Shown here: piece by piece, positions 38,101-46,757 of the stretch
Layout of the letters: each line of letters starts with the position of its first letter
Numbering within the stretch: position 1 is the first letter of the stretch
The notes under the pieces: model-generated
Database searches by the model: none
Told to the model about the DNA's origin: nothing
The model's input: only the letters and a program-made list of their open reading frames with translations
Source: Rhodobacteraceae bacterium F11138
GTDB taxonomy: Bacteria; Pseudomonadota; Alphaproteobacteria; Rhodobacterales; Rhodobacteraceae
DNA length: 64,000 nucleotides
Direction of reading: 5' to 3'
Assembly: GCA_016521575.1 (NCBI GenBank)
Contig: JAEKDP010000001.1
Coordinates: forward strand, 787,894 to 851,893
Made by a program: the position numbers and the translations under genes

Positions 38101-38559
38101 ACCACCCTGACGACGGTTCTGGGGCTGGCCCCGCTGATGTACGAGCAAAGCCAGCAGGCCCTGTTCCTGAAGCCGACGGTGATTACCCTGGTCTATGGGC
38201 TGGGGTTTGGCATGGTCATCGTACTGCTGCTGGTTCCGGCGCTGGTCGCCATACAAAGTGATTTCGCCCGCCCGCTTCTGTCGCTGCGGCGGGCCCTGCG
38301 CAGCCCGGACCGCCCGCTGCGCGGATTGGTCCGGGGGACGGGGGCTGTTTTGCTGGCCTGGTGCGCGGCGACGCTGGGGGCGGCGGCGGTCATGGGCGTG
38401 TTGCCTGTGCCGATGGCGGATCTGGTGCCGGTGCAGCCCGGGAACAATCCGATGCGCGAGGCGCTGATGGTCTTTGTGGCGGGGGCCGCCCTGATCGTGA
38501 CGCTGGCCTGGCTGGGGGCGGCGGTGAGCTACGCGTTCGGATTGTTCCGCCGCGCCTGA
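35161..38559 (+). CDS. RND efflux permease (AcrB/MexB superfamily)
   Basis: Proton-driven inner-membrane pump; 1132 residues, slightly longer than AcrB. The proton-relay Asp pair in TM4 is D402-D403 (GIVVDDAIVV). The N-terminal helix (TVANLLLLVMLVLGAAAMPNMRAQFFPDV) leads into a porter domain, and the later helices include TVVGLLGMTGIIINDSIVLV. The C-terminal 70 residues add extra membrane helices (LLAWCAATLGAAAVMG and LMVFVAGAALIVTLAWLG). The gene overlaps the convergent Nudix gene by 31 bases. Substrates are unknown. Confidence 0.93.
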   Translation: MMRDIPHAAGGLMSYFTRHRTVANLLLLVMLVLGAAAMPNMRAQFFPDVIIDSVTVNVEWEGAGPEDVDNAIVQILEPALMAVDGVAATKATSREGRAFLTLEFEPGWDMARAADDVQVAVDAITTLPEDAEDPTVRRAVWRDRVTDVVLSGPVAPAQLALFADELVTRLFAVGVTRATIRGVAAPQTIVEVPSVRLIEHDISMAAIAAAIAGEVDADPAGDVTGANARVRTGTERRSPEDIADIVLRSNPDGSTLTIADLASVRVEGVTRLRSYFVGENPAFSIRIDRSDAGDAIAIQHQVEQVAADMQASLPAGVKLDLIRTRADAISGRLDILIDNGLMGLALVVCLLFLFLNARIALWVAAGIPAAMFAAVALMYAGGLTINMISLFGLIITLGIVVDDAIVVGEHADFRARRLGEHPVVAAETAARRMAMPVLAATLTTVIAFFGLTAVGGRFGDLIADIPFTVIAVLVASLAECFLILPNHMAHAIAHSAKQHWYDWPNRVVNRGFRRVRDQVFGPLMAWAVRARYVVLAVMLAVLASQLALFIRGDVQWRFFNAPERGSVTGNFAMAEGASRADTLAMMAEMQRATEDLGRDYAERYGRNPLDYVIAEVGGNSGRGLAGVDTKDPDLLGAISIELIDADLRPYSSFALVADLQDRVQQHPLAEVVSFRGWRSGPGGDALDVQFFGADVQTLKAASMDLQAALLRYSEVSAVEDDLAYDKQELILDLTPQGQALGFTIDALGSALRARLNGIEAATYPDGPRSAAIRVELPEDELTADFLDRTYMRTPQGVYVPLSDIVSVQQRTGFSAVQRENGLRVISVTGDLSEDDPARAAEIQTALQTEILPAIASTRQVEWRLSGLSEQENDFLNDARNGLILCLTGIYLVLAWVFASWTRPLVVMAIIPFGLVGTIWGHHVWDVPLSMFTVVGLLGMTGIIINDSIVLVTTIDQYARDRGLFPAIVQGATDRLRPVMLTTLTTVLGLAPLMYEQSQQALFLKPTVITLVYGLGFGMVIVLLLVPALVAIQSDFARPLLSLRRALRSPDRPLRGLVRGTGAVLLAWCAATLGAAAVMGVLPVPMADLVPVQPGNNPMREALMVFVAGAALIVTLAWLGAAVSYAFGLFRRA

Positions 38560-38990
38560 GCGCGCTGGATCGCCAGTTCCATCAGCCAGTCGACCCGCTC
38601 GCTCGTGGGCAGCGCCCCGGCGCGAACCTGTCCGTGGGGCACCCAGGCCGCGTCCAGCACGTCATCGGCGGCACAGGGGGTGCCGCCGACGAAATCGCAC
38701 AGGACGGCGGCCAGCAGGAACTGACGGGTGATATCGCCCTGCGCGTCGCGCTCCAGAACGTCGATATTGCTCAGGTATTCGACCGGCCGCGCCGTGATGC
38801 CGGTTTCTTCGTGCAGTTCACGCGCGGCTGCGTCCAGCGCGGTTTCACCCAGTTCGACATGGCCGCCGGGAAACCCCCACAGACCGGCATCCGGTGGATT
38901 GGCACGCCGCGCCAGCAGGACATGGCTGTCGGTGACGACGACGGCAATCGCGCCCAAGAGGGGTCTGGGGTTTTTCATGTCGGCCTGCAT
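38529..38990 (-). CDS. Nudix hydrolase
   Basis: 153 residues from the ATG at 38990; the ATG at 38978 (MKNPRPLLGAIAVVV) is an alternative. The complete Nudix box is GGHVELGETALDAAARELHEETGI. The preceding ARRANPPDAGLWGFPGG resembles ADP-ribose or 8-oxo-dGTP hydrolases, but the substrate is not fixed by the sequence. It starts one base after the stop of the DsbD-N-domain gene and runs 31 bases into the pump gene on the opposite strand. Confidence 0.88.
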   Translation of the reverse strand: MQADMKNPRPLLGAIAVVVTDSHVLLARRANPPDAGLWGFPGGHVELGETALDAAARELHEETGITARPVEYLSNIDVLERDAQGDITRQFLLAAVLCDFVGGTPCAADDVLDAAWVPHGQVRAGALPTSERVDWLMELAIQRAQARRNNPNA

Positions 38991-38991
38991 G

Positions 38992-39801
38992 TCAGCCCGG
39001 CGCGCAGCCCTGGATTTCGACCGCGTGATCGTGGCCCAGAACGGTGATGCGCACGGCTGAACGGTCCAGTGCGAAACTGCCGTGTTTGACATGGATCAGA
39101 TCGCTGGCTGCGGTCAGGACATCGCCCTTGCGGCTGGTTTCGCTTTGCGACGCCCAGATCTGGGCATTGCCGGGTTCGATCACCGCGACTTCGCGACCGC
39201 CAGCAGAAGGCATGGCAATGCGGGCTTCGATCCGCATGCCGCCCTCTATGGGGGACAGGCGGCAGGTCGCCGTTCTGACCTGTCCTTCGCGGCGATCGTA
39301 TGGACGTTGCGCCAGCGCCGCGACAATGGCCGGGTTGCGTTTGGCATCGCGGTCGATCTTGTGGTCGATGGAGAGGGTCGTGGGAATGCAGACATCGCTG
39401 CACACCCCGATTTCCACCGTGCCGCGCAAATGGATCGCCCCGCCCGGGTCGGACGGTGAAATTTCCACCGGCAGCACCAGCTGATCCTTGTATCCGATCG
39501 ATTGCATGTCGCCCTGATCAAACACATGGGGTGCGGGCCAGTAATAGTCCAGCTCTTTCAGATTGCGCGATTTGCGCCAGTCGAACCTGGGCGGTATGCC
39601 CGCATCCCCGGGGGCCCGCCAATAGGTCTTCCAGCCATCGGCCAGGGTCAGCCGCAGCGCCGACAAATAGGTGCCGCGCGGCGTCATCCCGCCGTCCAGA
39701 ACATCGACCTGAACGACGTCCTTCAGTGTCGTCTGGCCCGATGCCGCAGAGACAGCCATGACGGCGCAGAAGCCCAGAATGGTCGCGATGGATGTTTTCA
39801 T
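38992..39801 (-). CDS. periplasmic protein with a DsbD N-terminal-type domain
   Basis: 269 residues from the ATG at 39801 (ATG at 39813 also possible). The N-terminus MKTSIATILGFCAVMAVSAASG is a signal peptide. The domain resembles the N-terminal part of DsbD/ScsB, with GWKTYWRAPGDAGIPPRFDW and a Cys pair in GVCSDVCIPTT. It lacks the membrane and thioredoxin parts of DsbD, so it is a stand-alone domain that may take part in periplasmic thiol exchange or copper handling. Confidence 0.82.
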   Translation of the reverse strand: MKTSIATILGFCAVMAVSAASGQTTLKDVVQVDVLDGGMTPRGTYLSALRLTLADGWKTYWRAPGDAGIPPRFDWRKSRNLKELDYYWPAPHVFDQGDMQSIGYKDQLVLPVEISPSDPGGAIHLRGTVEIGVCSDVCIPTTLSIDHKIDRDAKRNPAIVAALAQRPYDRREGQVRTATCRLSPIEGGMRIEARIAMPSAGGREVAVIEPGNAQIWASQSETSRKGDVLTAASDLIHVKHGSFALDRSAVRITVLGHDHAVEIQGCAPG

Positions 39802-39972
39802 GCCCGGATACATGCGCAATCCGGGATGAAATGCCAAGTCACGTTCCGGTCAACCTGTGCCACCTGGACAAATTTCCTCTGTGCGGAACTGTCCCTTGCG
39901 TCGGCCCGTGGCTAAAGCCATGTTGGGGGAGGGGGACTGGACTGACGCAAAGGCAGGAGCGGACGGACAAAC

Positions 39973-40527
39973 ATGGATCTGACCGGCAAGTTGTTGATCG
40001 CCATGCCCGGAATGGGCGACATGAGGTTCGAACATTCGGTTGTTTTCCTGTGCAGTCATGGCGATGAGGGGGCAATGGGCCTGATCATCAACAAGCCGGC
40101 CCAGGACGTCCGCCTGTCCCATCTGCTGGAACAGCTTGAGATCCGCCCGGAACCGCCGGGGCGCGACATGGCGGTGCATTTCGGCGGTCCGGTCGAAAGC
40201 GCGCGCGGTTTCGTCCTGCATTCGCCGGAATATGCGTCCGATCTGCAATCCATGACCGTTTCCGACCGGTTCAGTATGACCGCCACGCTGGATATCCTGG
40301 AGGACATCGCCGTTGGCAGCGGCCCCGAAAAGGCCTTGATGATGCTGGGCTATGCCGGGTGGGGGCCGGGACAGCTGGAATCCGAAATATCGATGAACGG
40401 CTGGCTGACATCGGATGCGGACAGCGATCTGGTGTTCGCCATGGACGACGATGACAAATGGAGCGCGGCGCTGAAGCTGCTGGGGGTGGATCCGCTGACG
40501 CTTTCCGCCAGCGCGGGTCACGCCTAA
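39973..40527 (+). CDS. YqgE/AlgH family protein
   Basis: 184 residues, full length for the family. Characteristic segments are [56 protein letters not shown], and [20 protein letters not shown]. Widely conserved, with no established biochemical role. It ends 14 bases from the convergent Sua5-type gene. Confidence 0.94.
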   Translation: MDLTGKLLIAMPGMGDMRFEHSVVFLCSHGDEGAMGLIINKPAQDVRLSHLLEQLEIRPEPPGRDMAVHFGGPVESARGFVLHSPEYASDLQSMTVSDRFSMTATLDILEDIAVGSGPEKALMMLGYAGWGPGQLESEISMNGWLTSDADSDLVFAMDDDDKWSAALKLLGVDPLTLSASAGHA

Positions 40528-40541
40528 CCGGCGCTGCGCCG

Positions 40542-41495
40542 TTACAGGTGGCGCGGCGCGGCGGCGCGGCGCAGCCGGTCGTTGATCGCGACGCCCAGCC
40601 CGGTGGCCGGAATCGGCGCGATGGCGATGGGGCGTCCGGTGCGGTCCACCTGATGCAGGAATTCGAACAGATTTGCCGCGGCCTCGGCCAGATCGGCGTC
40701 CGTCGACAGGTTGAAGTCGCAGCCCATCTGCCCGAAGCCCAGAAGCACTTCGCCATCACGGGCTGATGATGCATTCAGCCGGACCGCCGCGGACGGGGCG
40801 TAATGGGATTGCATCTGTCCCGGAGCCGTCAAGACATCGCTGTGATCGCGATCCTGCAGGGGTCGGCCCAGGACGGTTTCGATGTCCTCGCGTGACACGC
40901 CGCCGGGGCGCAGCAGAGTCACCTGTTCCCCGTTCAGCCCCAGAATGGTGGATTCCAGCCCCACGGGGCAGGGGCCGTCGTCGATCACGGCCGCGATCCG
41001 CCCGTTCAGGTCCTTCAATACATGCGATGCCGCCGTGGCACTGATCCGGCCAGACAGATTGGCCGACGGCGCGGCGAGCGGGCCGCCAAAAGTGGACAGC
41101 AACTTGCGGGCGGTGGGATGTGCCGGGACACGCACAGCCAGAGTATCCAGCCCGGCCGTCACCAGCGATGCAATGCCGTGCCCCGGACGCAGCGGCAACA
41201 CCAGCGTCAGCGGCCCCGGCCAGAACGCCGCGGCCAGTTCGTCGGCGGTGTCGGTCCATGCGACGTGGCGTTTTGCCATATCGGCATCCGGCAGATGTGT
41301 GATCAGCGGGTTGAAGGCAGGCCGTCCCTTGGCGGCATAGATCCGCGCCACGGCCGGTCCCGACCGGGCGTCCGCACCCAGCCCGTAGACGGTTTCGGTC
41401 GGAAACGCGACGGTCTGGCCTTCTGCCAGCAGCGCGGCGGCCCGGTCCAGCGCGGTTTGCGTTGCGGTCAGTTTCAGGGTGTCGGTGTGGGACAT
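40542..41495 (-). CDS. sua5: L-threonylcarbamoyladenylate synthase (Sua5 type, long form)
   Basis: Makes threonylcarbamoyl-AMP for the t6A37 tRNA modification; 317 residues from the ATG at 41495. The YrdC domain shows VAFPTETVYGLGADA, KGRPAFNPLITHL and APSANLSGRISAT. A C-terminal Sua5 domain follows the SHYAPSAAVRL linker, so it is the two-domain form rather than the short TsaC. It is divergent from the acyl-CoA dehydrogenase gene with 134 bases between the starts. Confidence 0.93.
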   Translation of the reverse strand: MSHTDTLKLTATQTALDRAAALLAEGQTVAFPTETVYGLGADARSGPAVARIYAAKGRPAFNPLITHLPDADMAKRHVAWTDTADELAAAFWPGPLTLVLPLRPGHGIASLVTAGLDTLAVRVPAHPTARKLLSTFGGPLAAPSANLSGRISATAASHVLKDLNGRIAAVIDDGPCPVGLESTILGLNGEQVTLLRPGGVSREDIETVLGRPLQDRDHSDVLTAPGQMQSHYAPSAAVRLNASSARDGEVLLGFGQMGCDFNLSTDADLAEAAANLFEFLHQVDRTGRPIAIAPIPATGLGVAINDRLRRAAAPRHL

Positions 41496-41629
41496 GGCGG
41501 TGACGCGGCGTTTCGGTTGCGTGTTGGAGCGGGCTGGATTGAAATGCTGGAGATATTTATTCATTAACGGTGGAGTGCGCGGAAGCCAAGCCCGCCCGAG
41601 AGCCGTCGCCCATCCAGGAGGTATCTGCC

Positions 41630-43333
41630 ATGCCGTATCGCGCCCCCGTTTCCGACTATGAATTCCTGCTTCGGCACGTTGTCGGCTTTGACCAGGTTTC
41701 CGCAACCGACCGTTTTTCTGAGGCCGGCCTGGACATGGTCGGTCCGATCCTGACCGAAGCGGGCAAGATGTGCGAAGCGGTGATGGCCCCGCTGCAACGG
41801 AACGGCGATCTGCATCCCGCCCGGCTGGAAAACGGAGTGCTGCGCACGTCACCCGGCTTTGCCGAGGGCTGGAAGGCCATTGCCGACGGCGGCTGGATCG
41901 GAATGAGCGGCAACCCGGAATATGGCGGAATGGGTTTGCCGATGACCTTGACCACCAGCGTCAACGAAATGATGAGCGCGGCCTGCCTGTCGCTGCAGCT
42001 GGCCCCGCTGATGAGCCAGGGACAGATCGAGGCGCTGGAACATCACGCCAGCGATGCGCTCAAGGATCTGTACCTGCCCAAATTGATCAGCGGCGAATGG
42101 GCGGGCACGATGAACCTGACCGAACCGCAGGCCGGTTCGGATGTGGGGGCATTGTCGTCCCGGGCCGAACGCAATGCGGATGGCACCTATGCGATCAGCG
42201 GGCAGAAGATATTCATCAGCTGGGGCGACAATGACTTTAGCGGGAATATCTGCCATCTGGTGCTGGCGCGCCTGCCGGACGGGGTGCCCGGCACCAAGGG
42301 GATCAGCCTGTTCCTGGTGCCCAAACGGCTGCCCGACGCGAACGGCGATGCCGGCGTTGCCAACAATCTCAAGGTGGTCAGCCTGGAACACAAGATGGGT
42401 CTGCATGGCAGCCCGACCTGCGTCATGCAGTATGACGGGGCGACGGGCTGGCTGGTCGGCAAGGAACATGGCGGCATGGCGGCGATGTTCACGATGATGA
42501 ACAATGCGCGGCTGGGTGTCGGCGGGCAGGGCGTTGGCGTGGCCGAAGGCGCCTATCAGCACGCGCTGGCCTATGCGCAGGAACGCAAACAGGGCAAGAC
42601 ACCCAGCGGCACCATCATCGATCACGCCGATGTGCGCCGGATGCTGACCACCATGAAGGCGGATGTCTTCGCCTCGCGCGCGATCATGCTGGCCTGTGCG
42701 GTGGCGATCGACATGAGCGTGGCAACCGACGATCCCGAGTGGCACGCGCGCGCGGCATTGCTGACGCCCATCGCCAAGGCGTTCGGTACGGATGTCGGCA
42801 TCGAAGTCGCGCAAACCGGTGTGCAGGTGCACGGCGGCATGGGCTATATCGAGGAAACCGGGGCCGCCCAATATGCGCGCGACGTGCGTGTGACGGCGAT
42901 CTATGAAGGCACCAACGGGATTCAGGCGATGGATCTTGTGGGGCGCAAGATGATGGACGCCGGCGAAGCGGCGTTCCGCCTGCTGGACGAGATCGAAACC
43001 GGGGCCGAAAATGCCCGGGCCACGCATCCGGTGATGGCCGAGGCGGTCTGGCAGGCGACCGAGTCGCTGCGCGAAACCACGGAATGGATGGTCGCACGGG
43101 ATGACATGAACGACCGTTTCGCCGGGGCGGTGCCCTATCTGCGCGCCTTTGCGCGGGTGCTGGGCGCGCATTATCATCTTGTTGCCGCGCAGGCAGACAA
43201 GGGCGGGGCGCGCGAACGGCTGGCGCGGTTCTATATCACCCGGATGTTGCCCGAACACGCCGGTCTTCTGGCGCAGGCGCAATGCGGTGCCGAAGGCCTG
43301 TTCACGCTCAGCGCCGACGATCTGGCGGCCTAG
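41630..43333 (+). CDS. acyl-CoA dehydrogenase (long form, DmdC/AidB-like subgroup)
   Basis: FAD enzyme of about 590-residue type; 567 residues from the ATG at 41630, preceded by a near-perfect AGGAGGT (41616-41622). Family motifs are MNLTEPQAGSDVGAL, KIFISWGDND, LGVGGQGVGVAEGAYQ, and the catalytic Glu in IYEGTNGIQAMDL. This subgroup includes 3-methylmercaptopropionyl-CoA dehydrogenase (DmdC) of marine roseobacters as well as enzymes for medium/long acyl-CoA. With no other dmd genes here, the substrate is left open. Confidence 0.88.
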   Translation: MPYRAPVSDYEFLLRHVVGFDQVSATDRFSEAGLDMVGPILTEAGKMCEAVMAPLQRNGDLHPARLENGVLRTSPGFAEGWKAIADGGWIGMSGNPEYGGMGLPMTLTTSVNEMMSAACLSLQLAPLMSQGQIEALEHHASDALKDLYLPKLISGEWAGTMNLTEPQAGSDVGALSSRAERNADGTYAISGQKIFISWGDNDFSGNICHLVLARLPDGVPGTKGISLFLVPKRLPDANGDAGVANNLKVVSLEHKMGLHGSPTCVMQYDGATGWLVGKEHGGMAAMFTMMNNARLGVGGQGVGVAEGAYQHALAYAQERKQGKTPSGTIIDHADVRRMLTTMKADVFASRAIMLACAVAIDMSVATDDPEWHARAALLTPIAKAFGTDVGIEVAQTGVQVHGGMGYIEETGAAQYARDVRVTAIYEGTNGIQAMDLVGRKMMDAGEAAFRLLDEIETGAENARATHPVMAEAVWQATESLRETTEWMVARDDMNDRFAGAVPYLRAFARVLGAHYHLVAAQADKGGARERLARFYITRMLPEHAGLLAQAQCGAEGLFTLSADDLAA

Positions 43334-43335
43334 GC

Positions 43336-44394
43336 ATGGACGGGCATATCGAACCGGTTTTGCGATACCCGTGGGAAACTCCGCCCGAACGCGGGCAGGC
43401 GATCGAAGTGGCACCTGGCGTGTTGTGGATGCGTCTGCCGCTGCCGATGAAACTGGATCACGTCAATGTCTATGCGCTGGATGACGGGGATGGCTGGACG
43501 CTGATCGACACCGGGTTTGACACCGGCATGACACGCACGATCTGGGGCGAATTGCTGGCCGGACCGCTGGCGGGCAAGCCGGTCAAGCGGGTCGTGGTGA
43601 CCCATCATCATCCTGATCACGTGGGGCTTGCCGGATGGTTTCAGACCGAACACGGTGCCCGTCTGACGACCACGCGCACGGCCTGGCTGTTTGCGCGGAT
43701 GCTGTGGCTGGACGATCAGGACCGGCCGCCGCCGGAAACGGTCGAATTCTGGCGCAGTGCCGGGATGGATCCGGACATACTGGCCCGGCGGCAGGATGAG
43801 AAACCGTTCAACTATGCCGATATCGTTGCCCCGATGCCCCTGGGATTCACGCGGATCGCACAGGGCGACAGCATCACGATGGGCGGGCGCACATGGGATG
43901 TGCATATCGGCAACGGACATGCGCCGGAACATGCCACGTTCTGGAGCCGGGACGACAATCTGGTGATTTCCGGCGATCAGATCCTGAGTTCGATCAGCCC
44001 CAACATCGGCGTCTATGCCACCGAACCCGAAGCCGACCCTCTGGCGGGCTGGCTCGAAGCCTGTGAACGGTTTGTGCCTCTGGCGCGCGAGGATCATCTG
44101 GTGCTCGGGGGGCACAAGTTGCCGTTCACGGGGCTGCCGTTTCGCTTGCAGCAATTGATCGAGAACCATCATGGCGGTCTGCGTCGCCTGCTTGAATTCC
44201 TGCAACGGCCCCATGCGGCCGCCGATTGTTTCGCGCCGCTGTTCAAACGCCGTATCGGGGACGGCGAATACGGGCTTGCGCTGGTCGAGGCCGTGGCGCA
44301 CGTTAACCATCTCTATCACGACGGGCGGGTCACGCGATCGCGCCGGGCGGATGGGGCCTGGATGTATCAAAGCCGGGAGGGCGACGATGGATGA
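43336..44394 (+). CDS. MBL-fold metallohydrolase
   Basis: 352 residues from the ATG at 43336, two bases after the dehydrogenase stop. The metal site THHHPDHVG, the later GHAPEHATFWS and SGDQILSSISPNIG, and GGHKLPF complete the metallo-beta-lactamase core, followed by a winged C-terminal helical domain of about 90 residues, as in LACTB2-like proteins. Co-transcription with an acyl-CoA dehydrogenase suggests thioester or lactone hydrolysis, which is inference. Confidence 0.87.
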   Translation: MDGHIEPVLRYPWETPPERGQAIEVAPGVLWMRLPLPMKLDHVNVYALDDGDGWTLIDTGFDTGMTRTIWGELLAGPLAGKPVKRVVVTHHHPDHVGLAGWFQTEHGARLTTTRTAWLFARMLWLDDQDRPPPETVEFWRSAGMDPDILARRQDEKPFNYADIVAPMPLGFTRIAQGDSITMGGRTWDVHIGNGHAPEHATFWSRDDNLVISGDQILSSISPNIGVYATEPEADPLAGWLEACERFVPLAREDHLVLGGHKLPFTGLPFRLQQLIENHHGGLRRLLEFLQRPHAAADCFAPLFKRRIGDGEYGLALVEAVAHVNHLYHDGRVTRSRRADGAWMYQSREGDDG

Positions 44395-44839
44395 CGATGT
44401 GCGAACGACGGCCGAAGCGGTCGAGGCGAACGCGCTGCCCCGAATGCGCGAAGCCCATGCAGATCCGGCCGACTGCGCCGGATTGGACTGTGTGCCAGAG
44501 CAGCTGAACAAACCCGTCGGCGACAAAAGCCCGGCGCAATGGGCCTATGAGCGGCTGATCATCTATATCCAGAATTTCGAAAAACAGCTGGATGGCGAAC
44601 AAGAGGTCGCCATGGGCTTTGTCGGCGGCGATGCGGGGGTGTTGCGGGTTCAGGGCGTAGGGTATTATGATCCTGATATCGTGACATTTTATGGTACTGA
44701 TGCGCGCGGTGCGCGGACCCAGCTGGTGCAGCATGTCAGCCAGCTCAGCGTCATGTTGCGCGCGGTGCCCAAACCAAGCAAGGACGCACCCGCGAACAGA
44801 ATCGGGTTCCGGTTGGCGGCGGAACTGGAAAAGGACTGA
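44387..44839 (+). CDS. conserved small protein of unknown function
   Basis: 150 residues from the ATG at 44387, which overlaps the MBL-fold gene by 8 bases. There is no signal peptide or membrane helix. The central part (SPAQWAYERLIIYIQNFEKQLDGEQEVAMGFVGGDAGVLRVQGVGYYDPDIVTFYG) is well ordered, with a strand-rich pattern; this looks like one of the DUF families of Rhodobacterales, but I cannot name it with certainty. The Cys pair CAGLDC lies near residue 30. Confidence 0.7.
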   Translation: MDDDVRTTAEAVEANALPRMREAHADPADCAGLDCVPEQLNKPVGDKSPAQWAYERLIIYIQNFEKQLDGEQEVAMGFVGGDAGVLRVQGVGYYDPDIVTFYGTDARGARTQLVQHVSQLSVMLRAVPKPSKDAPANRIGFRLAAELEKD

Positions 44840-44903
44840 CGCGGGCTTGCGTCAAGGCAGCGTGCAGCGTTCTATGGGCCCAGATCCCAACGGAGCCTGA
44901 ACC

Positions 44904-46757
44904 ATGGCCGCATTTTCCGCACTGTCCAATGTTCGCCGGGCCTATGGCGACAGCTGGCGGCGGCATCGGGTTTTCATCCTTCTTTATCTGTTGTTGCGGT
45001 TGTTGGTGCTGGCGGTGTTGGCACCGCTGCTGGGCGGGCTGATCAATCTTGCGGTGTCCCTGTCCAGCCAGTCGGCGCTGACGGATCAGGATATCGTCGG
45101 CTTCTTTCTTACGCCGACCGGTTTTGTCGTGACCATCGGTGTGATCAGCCTGTTTCTGGTTGTCGAGGTTCTGGGTTTCGCGGCGATGACGGCTATCTGG
45201 CGGGCCGGTGGGGACGACCGGCTGGCGGCGGTGCAGGCGGCGTTGTGGGCGGTTCTGCGGCGGTTCCGTCCGCTGGTGGGCTTTGCCGTATTGTTCGTGC
45301 TGCGGGTGCTGGTGCTGGCGTCGCCTTTTGTGCTGGCGGGCCTGTTCGTCGCGCAGAGATTTCTGAGCACCTATGATATCAACTATTACCTGACCCACCG
45401 TCCGCCGCAGGCGATGATGGCGGCAGCCGTTATTGCGGTGTTGCTGTTGGGTCTGGCGGTGACCCTGCTGATACGCCTGTCCGGCTGGGCGCTGGCGCTG
45501 CATATGGTGGTGTTTGACGGGGTTTCCGCGAGCGCGGCCTTTGTCCGCAGTGCCGAACAGATGAAGGGGCGGCGGCTGGGTCTGCAGGTGGAACTGGTGC
45601 TGTGGTTCGTGGTTCGAATGCTGTTGATTGGTGCCACCGGCGTCTTGGCGGGCGCGGTGCTGAACCTGATACCGCTGAACGCCGGTTCGGGGCTGCAGAT
45701 GCTTCTATCGCTGACGCTGATTGTCGTCGCGCTCTGGAGGCTGGCCGGTGCGGCGGTTTCGGCCATTGCGCTGGCGGCCCTGGCCAAATTGGTAGAGGGG
45801 CATTCCCAAAGCGGTGCAGCCTTGCAGCCGCCCAGGGCAGGAGCGGCAGAGGGCAGGCCCGGGCGTCTGGTTCTGGTGGTCGCCGCGCTGGTGGCCTTGG
45901 CCGCTTTTGGTGTCTGGTCCGGTGGCCAGTTGCTGGACGGGATTCGCACCCATGATGATGTCACGATCATCGCCCATCGCGGCGCGGCGGGCGCGCGGCC
46001 TGAAAACACCCTGGCCTCGGTCCGTAAGGCGATCGAGGATGGCACCGACTGGGTCGAGATCGACGTGCAGGAAACCGCGGATGGCGAAGTGGTCGTGATC
46101 CACGACAGCGACTTCATGAAACTGTCCGGTGTCCCGCTGAAAATCTGGGATGCCACGATGGACGATCTGGCAGACATAGACATCGGCGGCTGGTATGATG
46201 CGGCCTATGTCGATCAGCGCACACCCTTGTTGCGGGATGTGCTGAAGATGGCCAAAGGGCGGGCCAAGGTGCTGATCGAGCTGAAATATTATGGCCATGA
46301 TGTCGAACTGGAACCACGCGTGATCCGCATCGTCGAGGCGTTGCAGATGGAGGATCAGATCGCCACGATGTCGCTGAAATACCCGGCGGTGAAAAAGATG
46401 CTGTCGCTGCGCCCGGATTGGCGGACAGGGGTTCTGGCGGCAACCTCGGTGGGCAATCTGGCCGGGCTGGACGGCGAATTCGTCGCCGTGAGCATGGCCC
46501 AGGCCGGTCCGCGGCTGGTACAACGCATCAAGGCGGCGGGCAAGGATCTGTATGTCTGGACGGTGAATGATCCGCTGGATATGTCCAAGATGATCTCGAT
46601 GGGGGTCGACGGGTTGATCACGGATGAACCCGCGCTCGCGCGGCAGGTGCTGCGGGCGCGGGCCGATCTCAGCACGCCCGAAAGGCTGGTGTTGTGGATG
46701 ACAGAGGAACTGGGCCTGTCGATGAATGACAAGGGGTATCGCGATGCATCCCCGTGA
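44904..46757 (+). CDS. membrane glycerophosphodiester phosphodiesterase
   Basis: 617 residues. About 345 N-terminal residues form a membrane domain with around eight helices, including a glycerophosphodiesterase membrane-type region. The catalytic domain follows with IIAHRGAAGARPENT (His near 358), the metal Glu/Asp in WVEIDVQ and a second His in VVIHDSD; WTVNDPLDMSKMISMGVDGLITDEP closes the barrel. It cleaves glycerophosphodiesters to glycerol-3-phosphate and an alcohol, probably on the periplasmic side. The secreted PLA2-like gene overlaps its 3' end by 14 bases. Confidence 0.9.
   Translation: MAAFSALSNVRRAYGDSWRRHRVFILLYLLLRLLVLAVLAPLLGGLINLAVSLSSQSALTDQDIVGFFLTPTGFVVTIGVISLFLVVEVLGFAAMTAIWRAGGDDRLAAVQAALWAVLRRFRPLVGFAVLFVLRVLVLASPFVLAGLFVAQRFLSTYDINYYLTHRPPQAMMAAAVIAVLLLGLAVTLLIRLSGWALALHMVVFDGVSASAAFVRSAEQMKGRRLGLQVELVLWFVVRMLLIGATGVLAGAVLNLIPLNAGSGLQMLLSLTLIVVALWRLAGAAVSAIALAALAKLVEGHSQSGAALQPPRAGAAEGRPGRLVLVVAALVALAAFGVWSGGQLLDGIRTHDDVTIIAHRGAAGARPENTLASVRKAIEDGTDWVEIDVQETADGEVVVIHDSDFMKLSGVPLKIWDATMDDLADIDIGGWYDAAYVDQRTPLLRDVLKMAKGRAKVLIELKYYGHDVELEPRVIRIVEALQMEDQIATMSLKYPAVKKMLSLRPDWRTGVLAATSVGNLAGLDGEFVAVSMAQAGPRLVQRIKAAGKDLYVWTVNDPLDMSKMISMGVDGLITDEPALARQVLRARADLSTPERLVLWMTEELGLSMNDKGYRDASP

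Noticed and set aside
33709-38256. A 1515-codon open frame on the minus strand
   Set aside because: It lies opposite the RND adaptor and permease and has a low-complexity His/Gln/Arg/Gly composition typical of antisense frames in GC-rich DNA; no family motif is seen.
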